From the NCBI GenBank assembly GCA_944472155.2, contig OX235273.1:85988793-86052792 (forward strand): a DNA stretch of 64,000 nt. The letters are read 5' to 3'. The position numbers and the translations under genes are program-made. This document shows positions 9,113 to 21,339 of the stretch, one piece after another. The notes under the pieces were generated by a model. That model worked only from the letters and a program-made list of their open reading frames with translations. It did no database searches and had not been told where the DNA came from. Within the stretch, counting starts at the first letter, position 1; every line of letters starts with the position of its first letter. This DNA comes from Trichobilharzia szidati (lineage: Eukaryota; Platyhelminthes; Trematoda; Strigeidida; Schistosomatidae).

Positions 9113-12100
9113 TCATTTCATCCCAGCAACATCAGCAAATCCTATGCGTTGATTACCAACATCGAAAACAGTATAAACTTTCCTCAGAAACACATCACCA
9201 AATACCCATAATGGACCAGTTGAAAAGTCAATACCAATAAAAGTACTTTTGCATATGTGTGAACCATTGACAATTTTCTGAAATTATTTTTTCAAAACAT
9301 GACAGTGATAAAAGAATAAGTCATATCTTTAATTAAACTAATTCTTGTATAACATATTTCAATAAAGCACAAAATTATGTATGAATCACTGATGATTTAG
9401 TGAAACATTTTTCAGCTATAGTTCACACAACTTGACAAAATAAGGTCGTTTCCATTATTTCAATTCATCACTACCAAAGGTGAACCATTTTATATAGTCA
9501 TCTGACACCACTTCACAACCAGTTCTCAAATAAATTTACATTCGATAAACCACTAGGTAATTAGTTTCTCCTACTTCTAAAGTTTTGGTAGGTGTAAACC
9601 TTTAATCCCTGTCAATACAAGGAAATTATTCCTCACATTCTGTAGATATCTCAATTTACACACGAAAAATGTATCTTTTCAGTCCGGCTTTGTCGATGTT
9701 TTGTCTCTCTTACTGTGTTCATAATTCAGATACTCTATTATTATCTGTTACAAGTTAAGTTGTCATTTAAGCCAACTTTTATCTTGTTTTCATTTCATGA
9801 AAATAAACTTCAGGTAAAAGATTTAAGTGTGCCATTTCTATTCATATATATATATATATATATATATATGCGAATAAAAGTAGTGACGAGCGTATAGCCT
9901 TCAATACCAACAGTAAAGAAAGTCAGATGATAATCGTCATTTATCAGATAAATGTTTTAATCTTTACTACTTAAATTAGCGTTATTATTACTATTATTAT
10001 CATTATAGTGACACGAGAACATTGAATGTATAGAATCGAATTAACCAGTTGGTTTTCTAAAGCTTGAAAGGCAAACAAAGACCATAGATTTGGATTGTTG
10101 TTGTTGAAAGATGTGAATGGCTAGACCAAGTGCTGACTAGAATTGATTAAACGACCTACAAAAGATTACAATCCAGTCAACAAGAAATCATACCATGTGA
10201 TATCCTTGGCAGATAAGTAAACTTAAAGACTATATGTTTACATATTGCGTATAATGTTTTGAAAATGTAGAAAATTATAACTCATTCACATGAATTTTAA
10301 AGTGTTAAGATTTATACAACTGATTGTATTTATCAAACTAAAACATATTCATACTAATTAGAATATTTTTCATTAGATCAAGGAGTATTTGAAGCTAACT
10401 GCACTTTGAAAGAACACAAAGTGTACACTTACAAGTGATGTAAATTGTAAAATGAAACATTTCAGAAAGTATGCATAACATGTGAAATAATAAAGTGCTT
10501 TGCAGAATTTCGTAATCAAGCACCAAGCCATCAACTATACTTGATGTTTAAGGGCTGGTGATACTAGTGAAGAATTTAAAGAAGATTTGAAATGTTTCAC
10601 CTCCATATAACTTTTTGATGACTGAAACGAACTTTAAAAATACCAATTTTTTTCAATTACAGTCAAACATTGACATGAAATATTGTTTTTAAAGTTCCCT
10701 TTGAGCACTGCTGCAGTTTCATTGATTATTAAAACAACCAGCCACATTTCCAGTTTAAAGTACACTCAAAAGAAACTAATATTAAATGATAAGTAAATAA
10801 AGCTGATTTCGAGTAACGTTAGATAGGAACTTTATAAATGACCAACAATCAAGATTCAAAGCTTACTGGAATGTAATAGATTTTGAAATGAAATATCTTT
10901 AAACACGTGTTCACAGTTATAAAATAAATTTGCGTAACCATTGCATAGGTAATCACTTACCTCAAGAACATAATCATCTGGTTGCAGAACAATAGTTTTA
11001 TCACCTAAAGCTATTTCAACTGACGGTAATTCTGGTATTTTATTGCAATCCAGAAGGTTTTCATTGTTGGCGGTATGTTTACTTCCAAGATATTTATTAA
11101 TTTCTTTGATTCTTTTACTTGGACCAGATATCAAGGTTGTGCCTGTATCAATTAGTGCTGTACTCCCACCAGGGCAGAATTCTTTACAATCCACTAATAA
11201 ACTTCAGGATTGTTAAGCAAAAGAATTCTATGAATTTCTCAATTTATATATATATATAAATGCAGTTTTACTGAGTAAATTCTGACATTGTCTCTACATA
11301 AGCCACCATTTAAATACACAGAGGTTAGTAAATGGTCATTTTAAAATTGAAAAATTTATGAACTTGGTATATACACCTAACTTCACATATTTTATTAGTA
11401 GGTGTAGTTGACAGTTTGTCTCATTAGTTTCGCATGTCGTTTAAAAGTTGTAACATCTGACCGGTAAACAATATTTGAAAGGGAAATGAAAGCAGTAGCT
11501 TGCTCTCTTTCACTTTACAGATCTTCAGCATATTCTAATTGATACAATCGCAAATCAGCAAAGGGACATCAGTTTTCATTGACTAGAGAATCATTCCTTG
11601 GATATGCAACTTAAATCATTTATTCCACGTTTTGCAGAATTACAGTCAGTTTGTACAGCCATTAAACATTGAATGACATATATGACCTGAAATAGCTTGT
11701 GATTTAAGAGATAAGAGAGTTCCACGTTCATCCGTAAAATTAATATGATATACGTAGCTGGAAATAAAGGTCCTAAAGGTTTTCCAATATTATTTTTACC
11801 TCCTTTAAGACTGTTCAGGGTGAATAAAATTCATACTACAGTGTGAGACACTATTACCCACTTGATGAAACTTTTGACACAGCGAAAATGTATCTATAGG
11901 ATTTTAACACATGAATTTTTGTCACAGTTACTTAAGCAATGGGTAACTCAATTGTCTATTAGATTACACTGTAACGTGTAAAACAGTGGCTTGTCAGTTT
12001 GATTTCAGTAAGGGCACTAGCAACCACCGGGACACAAATCCATTCACATGACAACACATTCTCTCTCAATTCTGCTTGTACAACATTATAATCAAGCTTC

Positions 12101-15100
12101 GGTCATTATTACAGTGTCAAAGAAGTATTAGTCCAGTGCAGTAGATAAAACAACAGAAAATCAGAACTACTGACAATCAATCCGTATTTATTGCTTCCAA
12201 TGAAAGCAGACATATATTTTCATTTTAACTTATTGCTGTGATAAACAGACGTCCAGTTGTCCATCACTCTACTCACTTAATTCTATAAGCCTTCTAAATT
12301 GGATGAACTTATCTAATTTGAAATGACACACTCTTCTGATGATTACGTAATGCTTTTCAGAATAAAATATGCACAACATGATTTACAAGTTAATTAAATT
12401 GCTTACCCATCGAAGTGAACCATCCAGTATTCACGGTTTACTAAATCTAAGTAAGTTATATCACCTGTATAATAATTTTCATCTACTCCACCAAACATTA
12501 CTTCTCCTCCTGTTGTTTTATCTTCATTTCTGAATGATGGAGTTAATGTATGTAAAAAAAAAGAATCACAACTTTAGATTCTAAATATGACTATAAAAGG
12601 AATTCCTGTTCAAAAGCTTTTGAAGCCCTAAATAACAAAAATTTTGTTTGTAGACTATTTTCAGCTACAGCTAAGCTCATTTTTCAGTAAAAAATTTATG
12701 TCTACAGAAAAATATTTTCATTTCGAATAAATCTAGAAGGCGTATTCTTATTGTGCTTACGGATTCCATGATCTTTACTCATACTGTATGATTAGTAATA
12801 TATCCATTTGACTAGACGCATCATACTAGTTACTAGTGTCAAATCAAAATATCCACCACAGTCCTACAGGAGGTCAATCGCGAGCCCTAATAGCTCAGTG
12901 GTAACGTCTCTGACTGCAGCACTGGGTGACGCGGGTCCGAATCTCAGAAGGGACATGAGTTCCTTCAAGGTTGCGGATACGCCTTGCTGACGAGTGCCAA
13001 CTAGCACGAAACCTAGGTCCAAGGCTTCCTGCCGATTGCCTCCAACCATCTAATATCATCACAAATTGACTTACCTGTCAAAAGAAGAGATTCAAAAAAA
13101 GTTAAAAGCCAACCTAGAAGAATTCTTTGATCTTGGTTTCATGCTCGCTGATATTCGTGTGAAACCTTGTGTTAACCACTATTCCCTCTGAGGTTTGAAG
13201 CTTCTGCTTAAAGCACTACCAAAGATGATATCTAAACTGATAGTGAAAGTAAATTAAAAATCCCAATAGTGTAATCAGAACAAGATAATTCTGAGCGAAT
13301 AATTGTTTTCGATAACTTCTTCCTCAGGCTGTACAGTTATAATTCCATGAATATTATGATACAAATAGCCACTAAAGGCATGTGACAATCATTTCGAAAA
13401 CTCGATTGTGATACATGTATTATATGGAGTGATATTGCTTTATTTAATATTTTCAAGTATTGGTTTTGTAGGGATTTTGTTTGATTGCATGGAGGATTTC
13501 ATCATGAGCTGACATCAGTTAGAGAACCACTGGAAAACCTGGGAGTACTGGACAGCTGTTTCGTCCTAGTCTGGGACTCTTCATCAGTATGCACCCACCG
13601 GGTTTCGAGACTAAGACCTTCTGATTACAAGGCCAGCGAGCTCGTAGACTATTGAGCCACTGGGACGCGATCCAATGGTTCTTGAAGTCTAACTTCTACC
13701 AACTCACGACATAGCGCGACCATTTTGCAATGTCTTCTTCGATGAGTTACTGCCTCATCTTCGACTTGCTGTACCCTACTGGTCACAGCTTCCCACTAGA
13801 ACCCCAGGTTAACTACCTGGAAGATTTCATCATGAGCCGTGACCAGTAGAGTACAGCAGGTTGAAGATGAGGCAGTAACTCATCAAAGAAGACATTGTGA
13901 AATGGTCGCGCTATGTCGTGAATTGGCAGAAATTAGAATTCAAGGACCATTGGATCGGGTCCCAGTGGCTCAATGGTCTACGAGCTCGCCTTGTAACCAG
14001 AAGGTCCTGGGTTTGAATCCCGGTGGGTGAGCACTGATGAAGAGTCCCAAACTAGGATGAAACAGCTGTCTAGTACTCCCAGGTTATTTAATATTGTCAC
14101 TCAGAAAATAAGATAAAGTGTGAATAGACAAATAATGTATAATAACGTGACATACTAATGTATATATAGTGCAGAATATAAGTTTCATTTGGTGGTGGGG
14201 ATGGGGTCATATTCAATGATGTGCGATGAAAATGATTGCCACAAAATACATACAAATACATACCAACAAATGGGGGACACTGAATGTAAGTTCAAGCGCT
14301 GACAGATGTCAAGTGTAGAGATAAAATAAAGAGGTTAGATGGTCAACTGTAATAAAATACTAGAGACATAGTGAGTGTAGTGCAAATTAGCTTGGTGTAA
14401 ATAAACTAAATGAAAAGGAATAAGAAAGACATGACATGAAAGTATGGATGATTATGTCCCTGCTGACCTTATGGTAGGCCAGGGTGAAGAAAGACGATGA
14501 ATGTGCTTCTTTTGCACACATGGGTCAGGTTTTTTCATATTAATCTCTATAGCTAAGAGACGCGGTCATGTGCGCATTTAGGCAGATAGTTTGGTACTCG
14601 AAATGCAGTTGTAAATGACTCATCTATTTTGATGTGATGTTCACTATCCAATATATGAGACAAGATGGAACTATTTATTGATTTGGTTACACCTTTTCCA
14701 AGCCATGTTCATGACAGCGTAAAGATAAATTCCTTTGAGTTCGACCTATATAACTAGCTCCACATTTGTATACACGCACTGATGTGGCAATCTTTGCTGC
14801 AATGACTCAGGAACGGTTTGGTTGAGAAACTGATGTGCTGATACTGAAAGCCTTTCTCATTAAAGTCAAAGCTTGACAAACAATAAAATCTCTGAATACT
14901 TCAGCCTGAGATCAAAGATACTAGAAGCAGTGCTTTCTGGATAGTTGGTTACTTAGTAACTAATTTAAATCATAGGTTTCCAGGCCATAGGTGTTACGAA
15001 TTTCCTGGAATAATTTGAGCGCCGAGTCAGATTGATTCATTATAATGTTTCATAAAAACGGTAGAATAATCAGCTTAAAATCCCATTGTATCCTACTTGT

Positions 15101-17018
15101 AACTTAATTTCTAACAAGAGTTTCACAGACACAGAATCTAACCGATAAGAATTTGATTTAGAACAATAAAAGTTAGTACTGAAATTACAGATAGTTTATT
15201 TCGATTTCCATGACAACAGCTTTATCATTCTTTAGGTTAAGATAGAAGGAAATGTATGGTGTATGATAAGAAATTACTTACAATATGTGAACAGGTGACA
15301 GGCTTTTCGAACAACTATTTCAGTATTAATCCCCTCAAACTTTATTTCACTTCATTCGATAATGGGTGAATACGAGAAAATGCATTTTAATTTGGTTTTA
15401 ATTTTGGTCATAATCTTTAGAGAATATATTTAAATGACTTTTTTGACAACACAGTACTACGAATCAATCATAAAACAAAGATAATCATAGATGATAAGTT
15501 TCTCCTATGTATTAACTCGAGACTATACTTGAAACATCCAAGTAATACAGTCGGTAAAGTTTTCAGTACTTCAAGTGTTGCACCTACCATCTTCTTGAAA
15601 TGTCTGGAATATATCATTACCAATGAGCGTTTCAGTATAGAAAATGGATTCATTCACTTACCGAGCTGTATTCTTATATTTGATTTCTACACCTAACTGG
15701 ATTAATTAAACTTCATTATCAAGAATGCAATAAATATCATGAGAGATAATAACTGCACTTCAGTTATTCAGAACTGATTTGCTAAATTTACTAGAGTATA
15801 ATCCATACTTGATATGAGATAGTGTATTCCACTCCTGAGTTGATAATTTTAAAGTAGGTGGAACATCATGAATAAGCATGATCCACTGATTAGATGTCAA
15901 GTGTTTAAGCTAACAGGCTATTGTGCCTTCATATAACCAATAGGCAAACGGCAGATATTTCAGTTTAGTTTATGATGATTCAGAGAGGTACACTTACTAT
16001 TTTTTCTAACTTAGAATATGCGAAGATCTATCCAGCAAATTTTAAAATGAATAAAACCTATTTCCTGAATGTGACAGCTAAGTACTAATCAGGTTACAGT
16101 CATAATGATGTGATGAAGGAAGGCACTGGGGATTATAAATCAAACTTTCTAAATTAATCAGACTTACCGACTAAGATAAATAGAAAATATGGGCTCATCT
16201 ACCAATTTCTGGTCAATCATGTTAATAAATACAGGTTTTACAGCAGAATTTTTCGAAGTTATCTCAAATGACATACCCATTATGCCATCAAAATGAAATG
16301 GTACAAAGACTGAACCAGGTTCATCAGTTACCTCACCAAATGTCTGATCCACAATATCTAACGCGCCTATCTGAATAAAAGTAAATAATTGAATGCGGAT
16401 ATCAAGATAACATTATGTTTTCTTACATGAATAACATCAGAACTCAAAAATCCTGATGCTTTTCCAGTACCATACTCAACAGAAAACTCCTCCCCATTCT
16501 CTTTGTAAGTCGAAGATTGTGAACTGTCATACTTGTGATGAAGTTGACAAGCTCTGTTATAATCTTTACATTTCGTCGATGGAATCCACAAATATGATGA
16601 TCCTGTATCAAATATCACATGAAATACTTGTGGCGGTGTCCCAATAGAAATCTCTCCATAATATTCAATCTGAAATGATATGTTTAAGATGAAAATCATA
16701 CTTAGGGGGATAGACAATAAGAGTGAAAGTGAAAACAACAACCAGCAAATATGCGCTTACATTTTGATAATTCTCTAACGTTTCAGGGACTATTCTCTCT
16801 GAAGAATTTAATCTTCTTGACCATTTATCTGTTAAACTTTTGACTGACAAATTCCACCAATGATCAAATGAATTATAAGCGGATATATTATGACGTGATG
16901 GATACAACCGAATTCTGTTTACAGTATTTAGTTAGTACAGAGCGCTAACCAACCTTGTAATGTTCTTACTATTAACTAAGAAAGGTAGAAGTGAAATGAA
17001 TATTTTTAACAGAATCAT
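9113..17018 (-). CDS. Cathepsin D-like aspartic protease (family A1), complete, seven exons
   Basis: Exons on the minus strand: 17018-16954, 16914-16761, 16669-16427, 16370-16168, 12529-12407, 11201-10961 and 9277-9113. All introns are GT-AG, phases match, and the total is 1194 bases (397 residues plus TGA). Residues 1-17 form a signal peptide ([15 protein letters not shown]). A propeptide follows to about residue 70, with IRLYP near its start. The catalytic motifs are both intact: FDTGSS (D94, then YLWIPS) and LIDTGTT (D281). The flap tyrosine is Y139 in [10 protein letters not shown]. Cathepsin D landmarks are present: [57 protein letters not shown] and the final [10 protein letters not shown]-glycosylation sequons are present. 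Schistosome enzymes of this family digest host haemoglobin in the gut; this role is inferred. There is no C-terminal extension after the catalytic domain. Intron 1 is only 39 bases, while introns 4 to 6 are about 3.6, 1.2 and 1.7 kb and carry mobile DNA. Confidence 0.95.
9845..9870. repeat. (AT)n microsatellite
   Basis: A run of alternating AT, within an intron of the aspartic protease gene. Confidence 0.9.
12877..13070 (+). mobile_element. SM-alpha-like SINE: tRNA-like head plus hammerhead ribozyme
   Basis: A tRNA-like head has an A-box-like TAGCTCAGTGG (about 12890-12900) and a B-box-like GGGTCCGAATCTC (about 12933-12945), the split pol III promoter. A hammerhead ribozyme follows (12981-13025). 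This is the layout of the schistosome SM-alpha repeats. It lies in intron 4 of the aspartic protease gene but in antisense orientation, so the ribozyme is not part of the protease pre-mRNA. Ends are approximate. Confidence 0.8.
12981..13025 (+). ncRNA. Hammerhead ribozyme with intact core
   Basis: Stem I pairs GCCTTG (12981-12986) with CAAGGC (13020-13025). The core CTGACGA (12987-12993) matches the CUGANGA consensus. Stem II is GTGC/GCAC around loop CAACTA (12994-13007). GAA follows (13008-13010), then stem III ACCT/AGGT (13011-13018) with no loop, and cleavage is expected after C13019. All conserved residues are present. The loopless stem III, as in SM-alpha, suggests that it may work best as a dimer. 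Confidence 0.85.
13545..13590 (-). ncRNA. Hammerhead-like motif, family A
   Basis: Read on the minus strand: stem I ATACTG with CAGTAC (one mismatch), core segment ATGAAGA, stem II GTCC/GGAC, GAA, loopless stem III ACAG/CTGT and cleavage C. The core differs from CUGANGA by C3 to A. It is in the sense orientation of the protease intron. Confidence 0.65.
14031..14077 (+). ncRNA. Hammerhead-like motif, family A
   Basis: Same fold as its inverted partner, with the ATGAAGA core, GTCC...GGAT stem II and ACAG/CTGT stem III. Stem I and stem II have mismatches, so activity is doubtful. Confidence 0.6.
14460..14960 (-). pseudogene. Penelope-like GIY-YIG endonuclease fragment
   Basis: The minus strand reads, with frameshifts, [22 protein letters not shown], the GIY-YIG-type core of Penelope-like endonucleases, preceded by residues typical of the linker after the RT. 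It ends with [18 protein letters not shown], a C-terminus shared by other PLE pieces in this window. Several frame breaks show that it is dead. It sits in protease intron 4, in the same orientation as the gene. Confidence 0.72.
14985..15045 (-). repeat. PLE terminal-repeat motif
   Basis: The minus strand contains GCTCAAATTATTCCAGG and GGCCTGGAAACCTATG, nearly identical to 62067-62110 (+) and related to 54087-54130 (+). It is probably a piece of the terminal repeat of one PLE family. Confidence 0.6.
16915..16953 (-). other. 39-base micro-intron of the aspartic protease gene
   Basis: The minus strand begins GTTGGT and ends AACAG, with a perfect TACTAAC branch-point sequence in between. Removing it joins the signal-peptide exon to the propeptide exon in phase (phase 2). 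Very short 5' introns are known in schistosome genes. Confidence 0.85.
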
Positions 17019-18389
17019 CTGCTTCTGATAACTAGCTTGTTACTGTTCTGCATAAATTACGATTAATTCACTCTAAATTCCGAGTAAACCAAGTTACTTA
17101 TAACCATTTGGTTAAAAATTGAATAAACTTGGTATGTTGTTTCATAAAGTTCATAGTTCATTTTCATAGTACGACTAATCGCCTGCTGAGACTTTGGATA
17201 GTAATAATATCATCATGAAAGAACCTATCACACCCTAGATTTATCTCGCACATACGTAAAAGAACTAATTTTTTGAAAATATTTTAGAATAACTGAATCA
17301 TGTATGTGCAGTCACACGGAAAACAAAACAACATGTCGTGATGATAATATTAACTGCTAAACAAATCTGAAGTTTATCAAAAGTAAAACCCTTAGTCAAC
17401 CTCTTAAAAATATTGTTACTAGTTTTATTCTTGAGAATATGAAGGTTCAGAAGGCGAAGTGCATCTATCTAGTCTTCAAATCTTAACCCTCATCAGTTAA
17501 AATCAATGTAGAGCTATTTAACAGTTAATAAATACTTACAACTTACCATGTGAATTTATTCTCAGATGGCAAAACATCTAAAATCGATTGATTGTGAACA
17601 TATGAAGTAGTTATCGATGCCAGGCAACGAACTTCAATATTGTACAAAACAAATATTGGCCGAAGACATTATGTATCATGTTACATTTCAGTAACTGAAA
17701 ACTAACACATCACTTTTCAGCAGAAAGCTTCCAAACATGTTTTCTGACTTCTCAGTGAACAATATAATTTCGTGCTTTGTAAATAGTTTCTCATAACTAC
17801 ATATCAAAATTTAACTTTGTTTGCCTCATTTAGTAGAAAACCATCATTATCAAAGGAAATTAGAGTTTGCCGAATAGCTTGCAATACTGAAATGATGAAG
17901 AGCCTCAACATTCAATTTATCCAAGGAACGCTACGGGAAACTAGCGTATATATCAGTGATCAGAAATATTAACATACAAAAGAGAGATACCAGTGGAATT
18001 ACTCACATCAGGACTGATTAGTGATGCTCTTCTGCAAAAGCTAGAAATCATAATGTTATAAGCGAACAAGCTAGAAATTCAGATGCTGTACTTTGATAAC
18101 ACATCCACCATAATTTGTAGAAATGATTTATAAAACACTCACAACCTTCTTAATCGTGTTTTTGACAATTTATTTCAAGAGAAAAACTAGACAAATTAAT
18201 TCCATATATGGATGTCTTGATCAATGAAACAGGTAAAAGAATATTAGAAGCACATTCATGCAAAAAATCAAATACTCAATTGCATTAGTAAAAATCTAGA
18301 AGTACGCGAAAGAATCTGTGTACAAACATTGTTCACTACAACCAAGACATGCGGCAGCATTTCTCTTAGGGGGAGAAGGTAGGAGGGGA
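17019..18389. other. Upstream flank of the aspartic protease gene
   Basis: The promoter must lie here or beyond. I see no convincing core promoter motif and no gene. The DNA is AT-rich with only short frames. Confidence 0.35.
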
Positions 18390-18900
18390 ATATTTGACTG
18401 ACTTCTGGATAAACGGATCTCTTTGCTACTTCATCAGAAGATATCTACCCTCAAGTCAACCTAGAAACATAAAATCATCTGAAACCAAAAAAGTAGTCAA
18501 CCTGCCATCTATGAAGAACATTTCTGTAATCACCGCTTTAACAAAGAAACCTACCGGAACAAATGTCATCCTTAAACTTGCAAGCCTCTTCAATCTACAC
18601 TAAGTCAGCCAAAAGATGCAACGCCAAAAAGGATACAAAACCAACATCACCTATAAGATAAATTACATCAACTGTGAAACACATTATGCTAGTCAAAGTG
18701 AAGGTCTTTTTCGCCTTCACTAGCAAAATCAAGCAGTCAACAGGCATAATAATTACTCGATCAATCCACAGGGGAAAAAGATACCAATGTGACTAGGGGA
18801 AATGTTAGGATCCTAAATAAACAAGACACCAAAATTCCAGAGAGTTACTAGAAGCCTGATGCACAAATGAATCCACAATATATATCAGGCAATAAACAAC
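18390..18900 (+). pseudogene. Strongly decayed PLE linker/GIY-YIG fragment
   Basis: The frame 18394-18603 includes VVNLPSMKNISVITALTKKP, like the linker preceding the PLE endonuclease. Further on, in broken frames, YKINYINCETHYASQSEG (about 18650-18705) corresponds to the YKIxCxxCxxxYVGQT region, and SRELLEA near 18840 corresponds to the downstream helix. Many stops and frameshifts; old copy, probably of a different PLE lineage from the others. Confidence 0.55.
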
Positions 18901-19857
18901 AAGTTATCTGAATGAACAGCCAAATATTTAGGCAATAAAATGATTAAAACCAACACAAATAAATAGGAGAATAGTAAATACTCCAGTGACAACTTGCTAC
19001 ACTGAATTTTATCAAGACACTGTTTTTATGTTCATGGAAAACTCCGAAAGTTCACTTCATCTTCAACTTAGCTCTTAAGATATTATCTAGAAAGATGATG
19101 AAAACTTAACTATTAAACCATCTAGCTCAAGGAACGCGACAGTATCAAAACTTAATAGTCTAAAGCTTTGCTTTTGTAAATTTCATCTGTAATTGGTTGA
19201 TTTTGGTAATATATAGCAGTCCAAACCTCCAATCAGCTTCAGTGAAAGAGATGAAAGTTTTTAACTTTACAGATTTCCAGGGTTGACACTATTCTGAAGT
19301 TCTCCTTTTAATTACTCCCACTTAAAATTAACTTTAATGCATTGTTTGCTTTCACCAGATCTTCAATGATAGTAATGAAAATGCATATTCATATTCTATC
19401 TCATATTCATGGACAAAAACCTAAAATCAAAGCACGCTGCTTAACAGGTCGAGATTGCCCATGAGAAAAATATTGCTGCTGAATCTTCTATTTAAAAGTG
19501 ATACTGATACAGAAACAGCTTTCAAAATCTCTCAATAAAACATAATTCGCTGACAGCCTACGAATAACATTCTCTTGCAGGGAACTATAATAGAACATCT
19601 TGGGAACTCAGGGCACCTAGCTTCATCTGAGAGATCTCTCAAAGTCTAGTGCAGTACCCAACTGATCCTTCAACAGGGAATGAAAACAAGATATCTTGAC
19701 ATAGCTAAAACAGCGATAAAATATTTACGTCAACACCATATATATTCAAAAGAAGAATGTTCAACCTTTGTCTTTATCAAGGTCGTCATAAATACTCGAT
19801 TTTCCCAAGGAAATCATTATTAGCAATTTGAAAATTCCCATTCAGTCATAGAAAAGA

Positions 19858-20420
19858 AAAGGCGTTCAGCAAAGAGTTACTCTTTTCGGCGATATCATTC
19901 TCAAGCTGTACAAACCGCAAATTTATAGTAATTTTTTCTTGGCAACGAAAGGAATATTTCCAAAGATGTGTTAATGCAATTGTTAATTTTTGACAACAAA
20001 TTACGTAACTTAGAAGGCGTTAATCGGTTAGAAACTAAAATAAAGTTACAAAAGTAGGTTGGGTGACGTAATCTAATTGATAGGGTTCAATGAAAAATGA
20101 ATGAGAGTCAAGTTAATAAGCTGAGTAAAATTCACTTAAAAATGAACGAAAATGGAGTTAGCAACAGTCGTCATGAGGGTAGAGATTTAATAGAGGGTGG
20201 GGGTAGAAAATAATGCAATTAAGAAACAGACAAACAAAGAAGAAAGAGGTAAGACAAAATTACGTATTTGGTGTTAAGATAGATCAGAACCATTGTAGAT
20301 TTAGTGACTGAACAAACTTCTTTTGTATGCAGAGTTCAGGATTCAATATGTGAATTACCATTGCTTCCGCAGTTTAAAGAAGTTTAATTCGTACTCTTTT
20401 GGCAAGATTCCCACTTATTG
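19858..20420 (-). pseudogene. PLE 3' end: endonuclease C-terminus and terminal region
   Basis: The minus strand reads AEAMVIHILNPELCIQKK then FVQSLNLQWF and a stop (about 20365 to 20290), the C-terminus of the PLE endonuclease. A 3' region of about 420 bases follows, down to a conserved end near 19858-19910 (minus: TTGAGAATGATATCGCCGAA). The same 3' region recurs at 22040 and, more distantly, at 32110. Confidence 0.65.
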
Positions 20421-21230
20421 TGTAGATAACTGAGAAGTTGTTTTGTGGGTTTATTATCCAATTGTTTTTCTCCTAACTTCCTTTTATTTTCCTTCTCATT
20501 TCTTAATCCGTATTCATAACTTCGTCCTGTTATTCACCATAATTTGACCTCTGATCAAAAATAGTTCCGGAATATTTTCTTCCTTTTTATATATTCACAA
20601 TTCTACGACTTCATTGAAAAGAAGAAAATTCTTCACTGTGTCCTTCTATTTGTTTTCTTTAGAATAGGTATGAATGTTCCTGTAAAAGTAGTTCGTTAAA
20701 CATTAGTTTTTGAAACACTCAGCTCTCAACAGTACAACTTTTGCTCTGTACGCTTTACCTTTACAGCTAATGACTCATTATTTTATCCTATTTCTGGTAA
20801 TTACATTTTATTTAGTGATTTACATTAAGTCTTGGAAGAAATTCTTCTACCGTTTTCCCTTTATATCAGTTTTCGGTTGAAGTATGGTTCAGTGATTTAA
20901 ACACCCGTCTTTTAATAATCAGATTTCAAATATTAACTCTGCTCTACTAAGACTGATGTAGGTGACCGAACAGTATTACAGACGCTCATATGTAAAATAT
21001 GTGAAAAAGCATATGTTAGAAAGAAGGATTTTGCTTTAATTTTTCTAAATATTTTGAATGGCCTTTGAGTCAGTATCTTATTAACTGTACAGTACTAAGT
21101 GTTCATTAAAATGTGGTGCTCAGCAGTATATTATGGTCACCAAAGTAAGTGATACAATATCGCTGCCCACTATCATGCACTGTGGTTTGATATGAGATTT
21201 TCAGGAGTAAGATGATGGGACATTGTGAAC
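20421..21230. other. No feature recognised
   Basis: AT-rich DNA with short frames only, between two PLE fragments. Confidence 0.35.
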
Positions 21231-21256
21231 CTGAATTTCACAATTCTTGGTAGCTA

Positions 21257-21280
21257 ATATATATATATATATATATATAA
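21257..21280. repeat. (AT)n microsatellite
   Basis: Uninterrupted AT dinucleotides. Confidence 0.9.
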
Positions 21281-21339
21281 ACCGCTTACGTGAATCAATA
21301 AAAGATATGTATTCTGCAGCTTTATTAAGGAATATCTCA

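Larger units (their letters stand above)
13449..14095. mobile_element. Head-to-head pair of tRNA-like/hammerhead units (family A)
   Basis: A minus-strand unit (about 13449-13815) and a plus-strand unit (about 13820-14095) form an inverted pair in intron 4 of the protease gene. Each contains, in its own sense, a conserved 5' region, a tRNA-like segment (GTGGCTCAATGG, and GGGTTTGAATCCC in the plus copy) and a hammerhead motif. The minus unit also has a 3' tail with GATGAAATCCTCC; the plus unit breaks off soon after its hammerhead. The arrangement resembles inverted Penelope-type terminal repeats. The translation [11 protein letters not shown] from 13839 recurs at 42370 simply because both are copies of this repeat. 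Confidence 0.78.

Noticed and set aside
11193..11193. Acceptor TTATTAG at 11194 for protease exon 6
   Set aside because: Wrong phase for the preceding donor; the acceptor CTGAAG, giving exon start 11201, restores frame and a cathepsin D-like sequence.
12880..12950. tRNA gene
   Set aside because: A- and B-box-like sequences are present but no complete cloverleaf, and the segment is part of a dispersed SINE with a hammerhead. The same applies to the heads at 22933, 25785, 31235, 36008 and 54345.
13839..14030. Conserved small protein (also at 42370)
   Set aside because: The shared translation comes from two copies of a non-coding repeat; it runs through the tRNA-like segment.
16966..17018. Splice donor GTAAGAAC directly after LVNA in the first protease exon
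   Set aside because: It would give phase 1, incompatible with the next exon. The later GTTGGT donor gives the right phase and an intron with TACTAAC.
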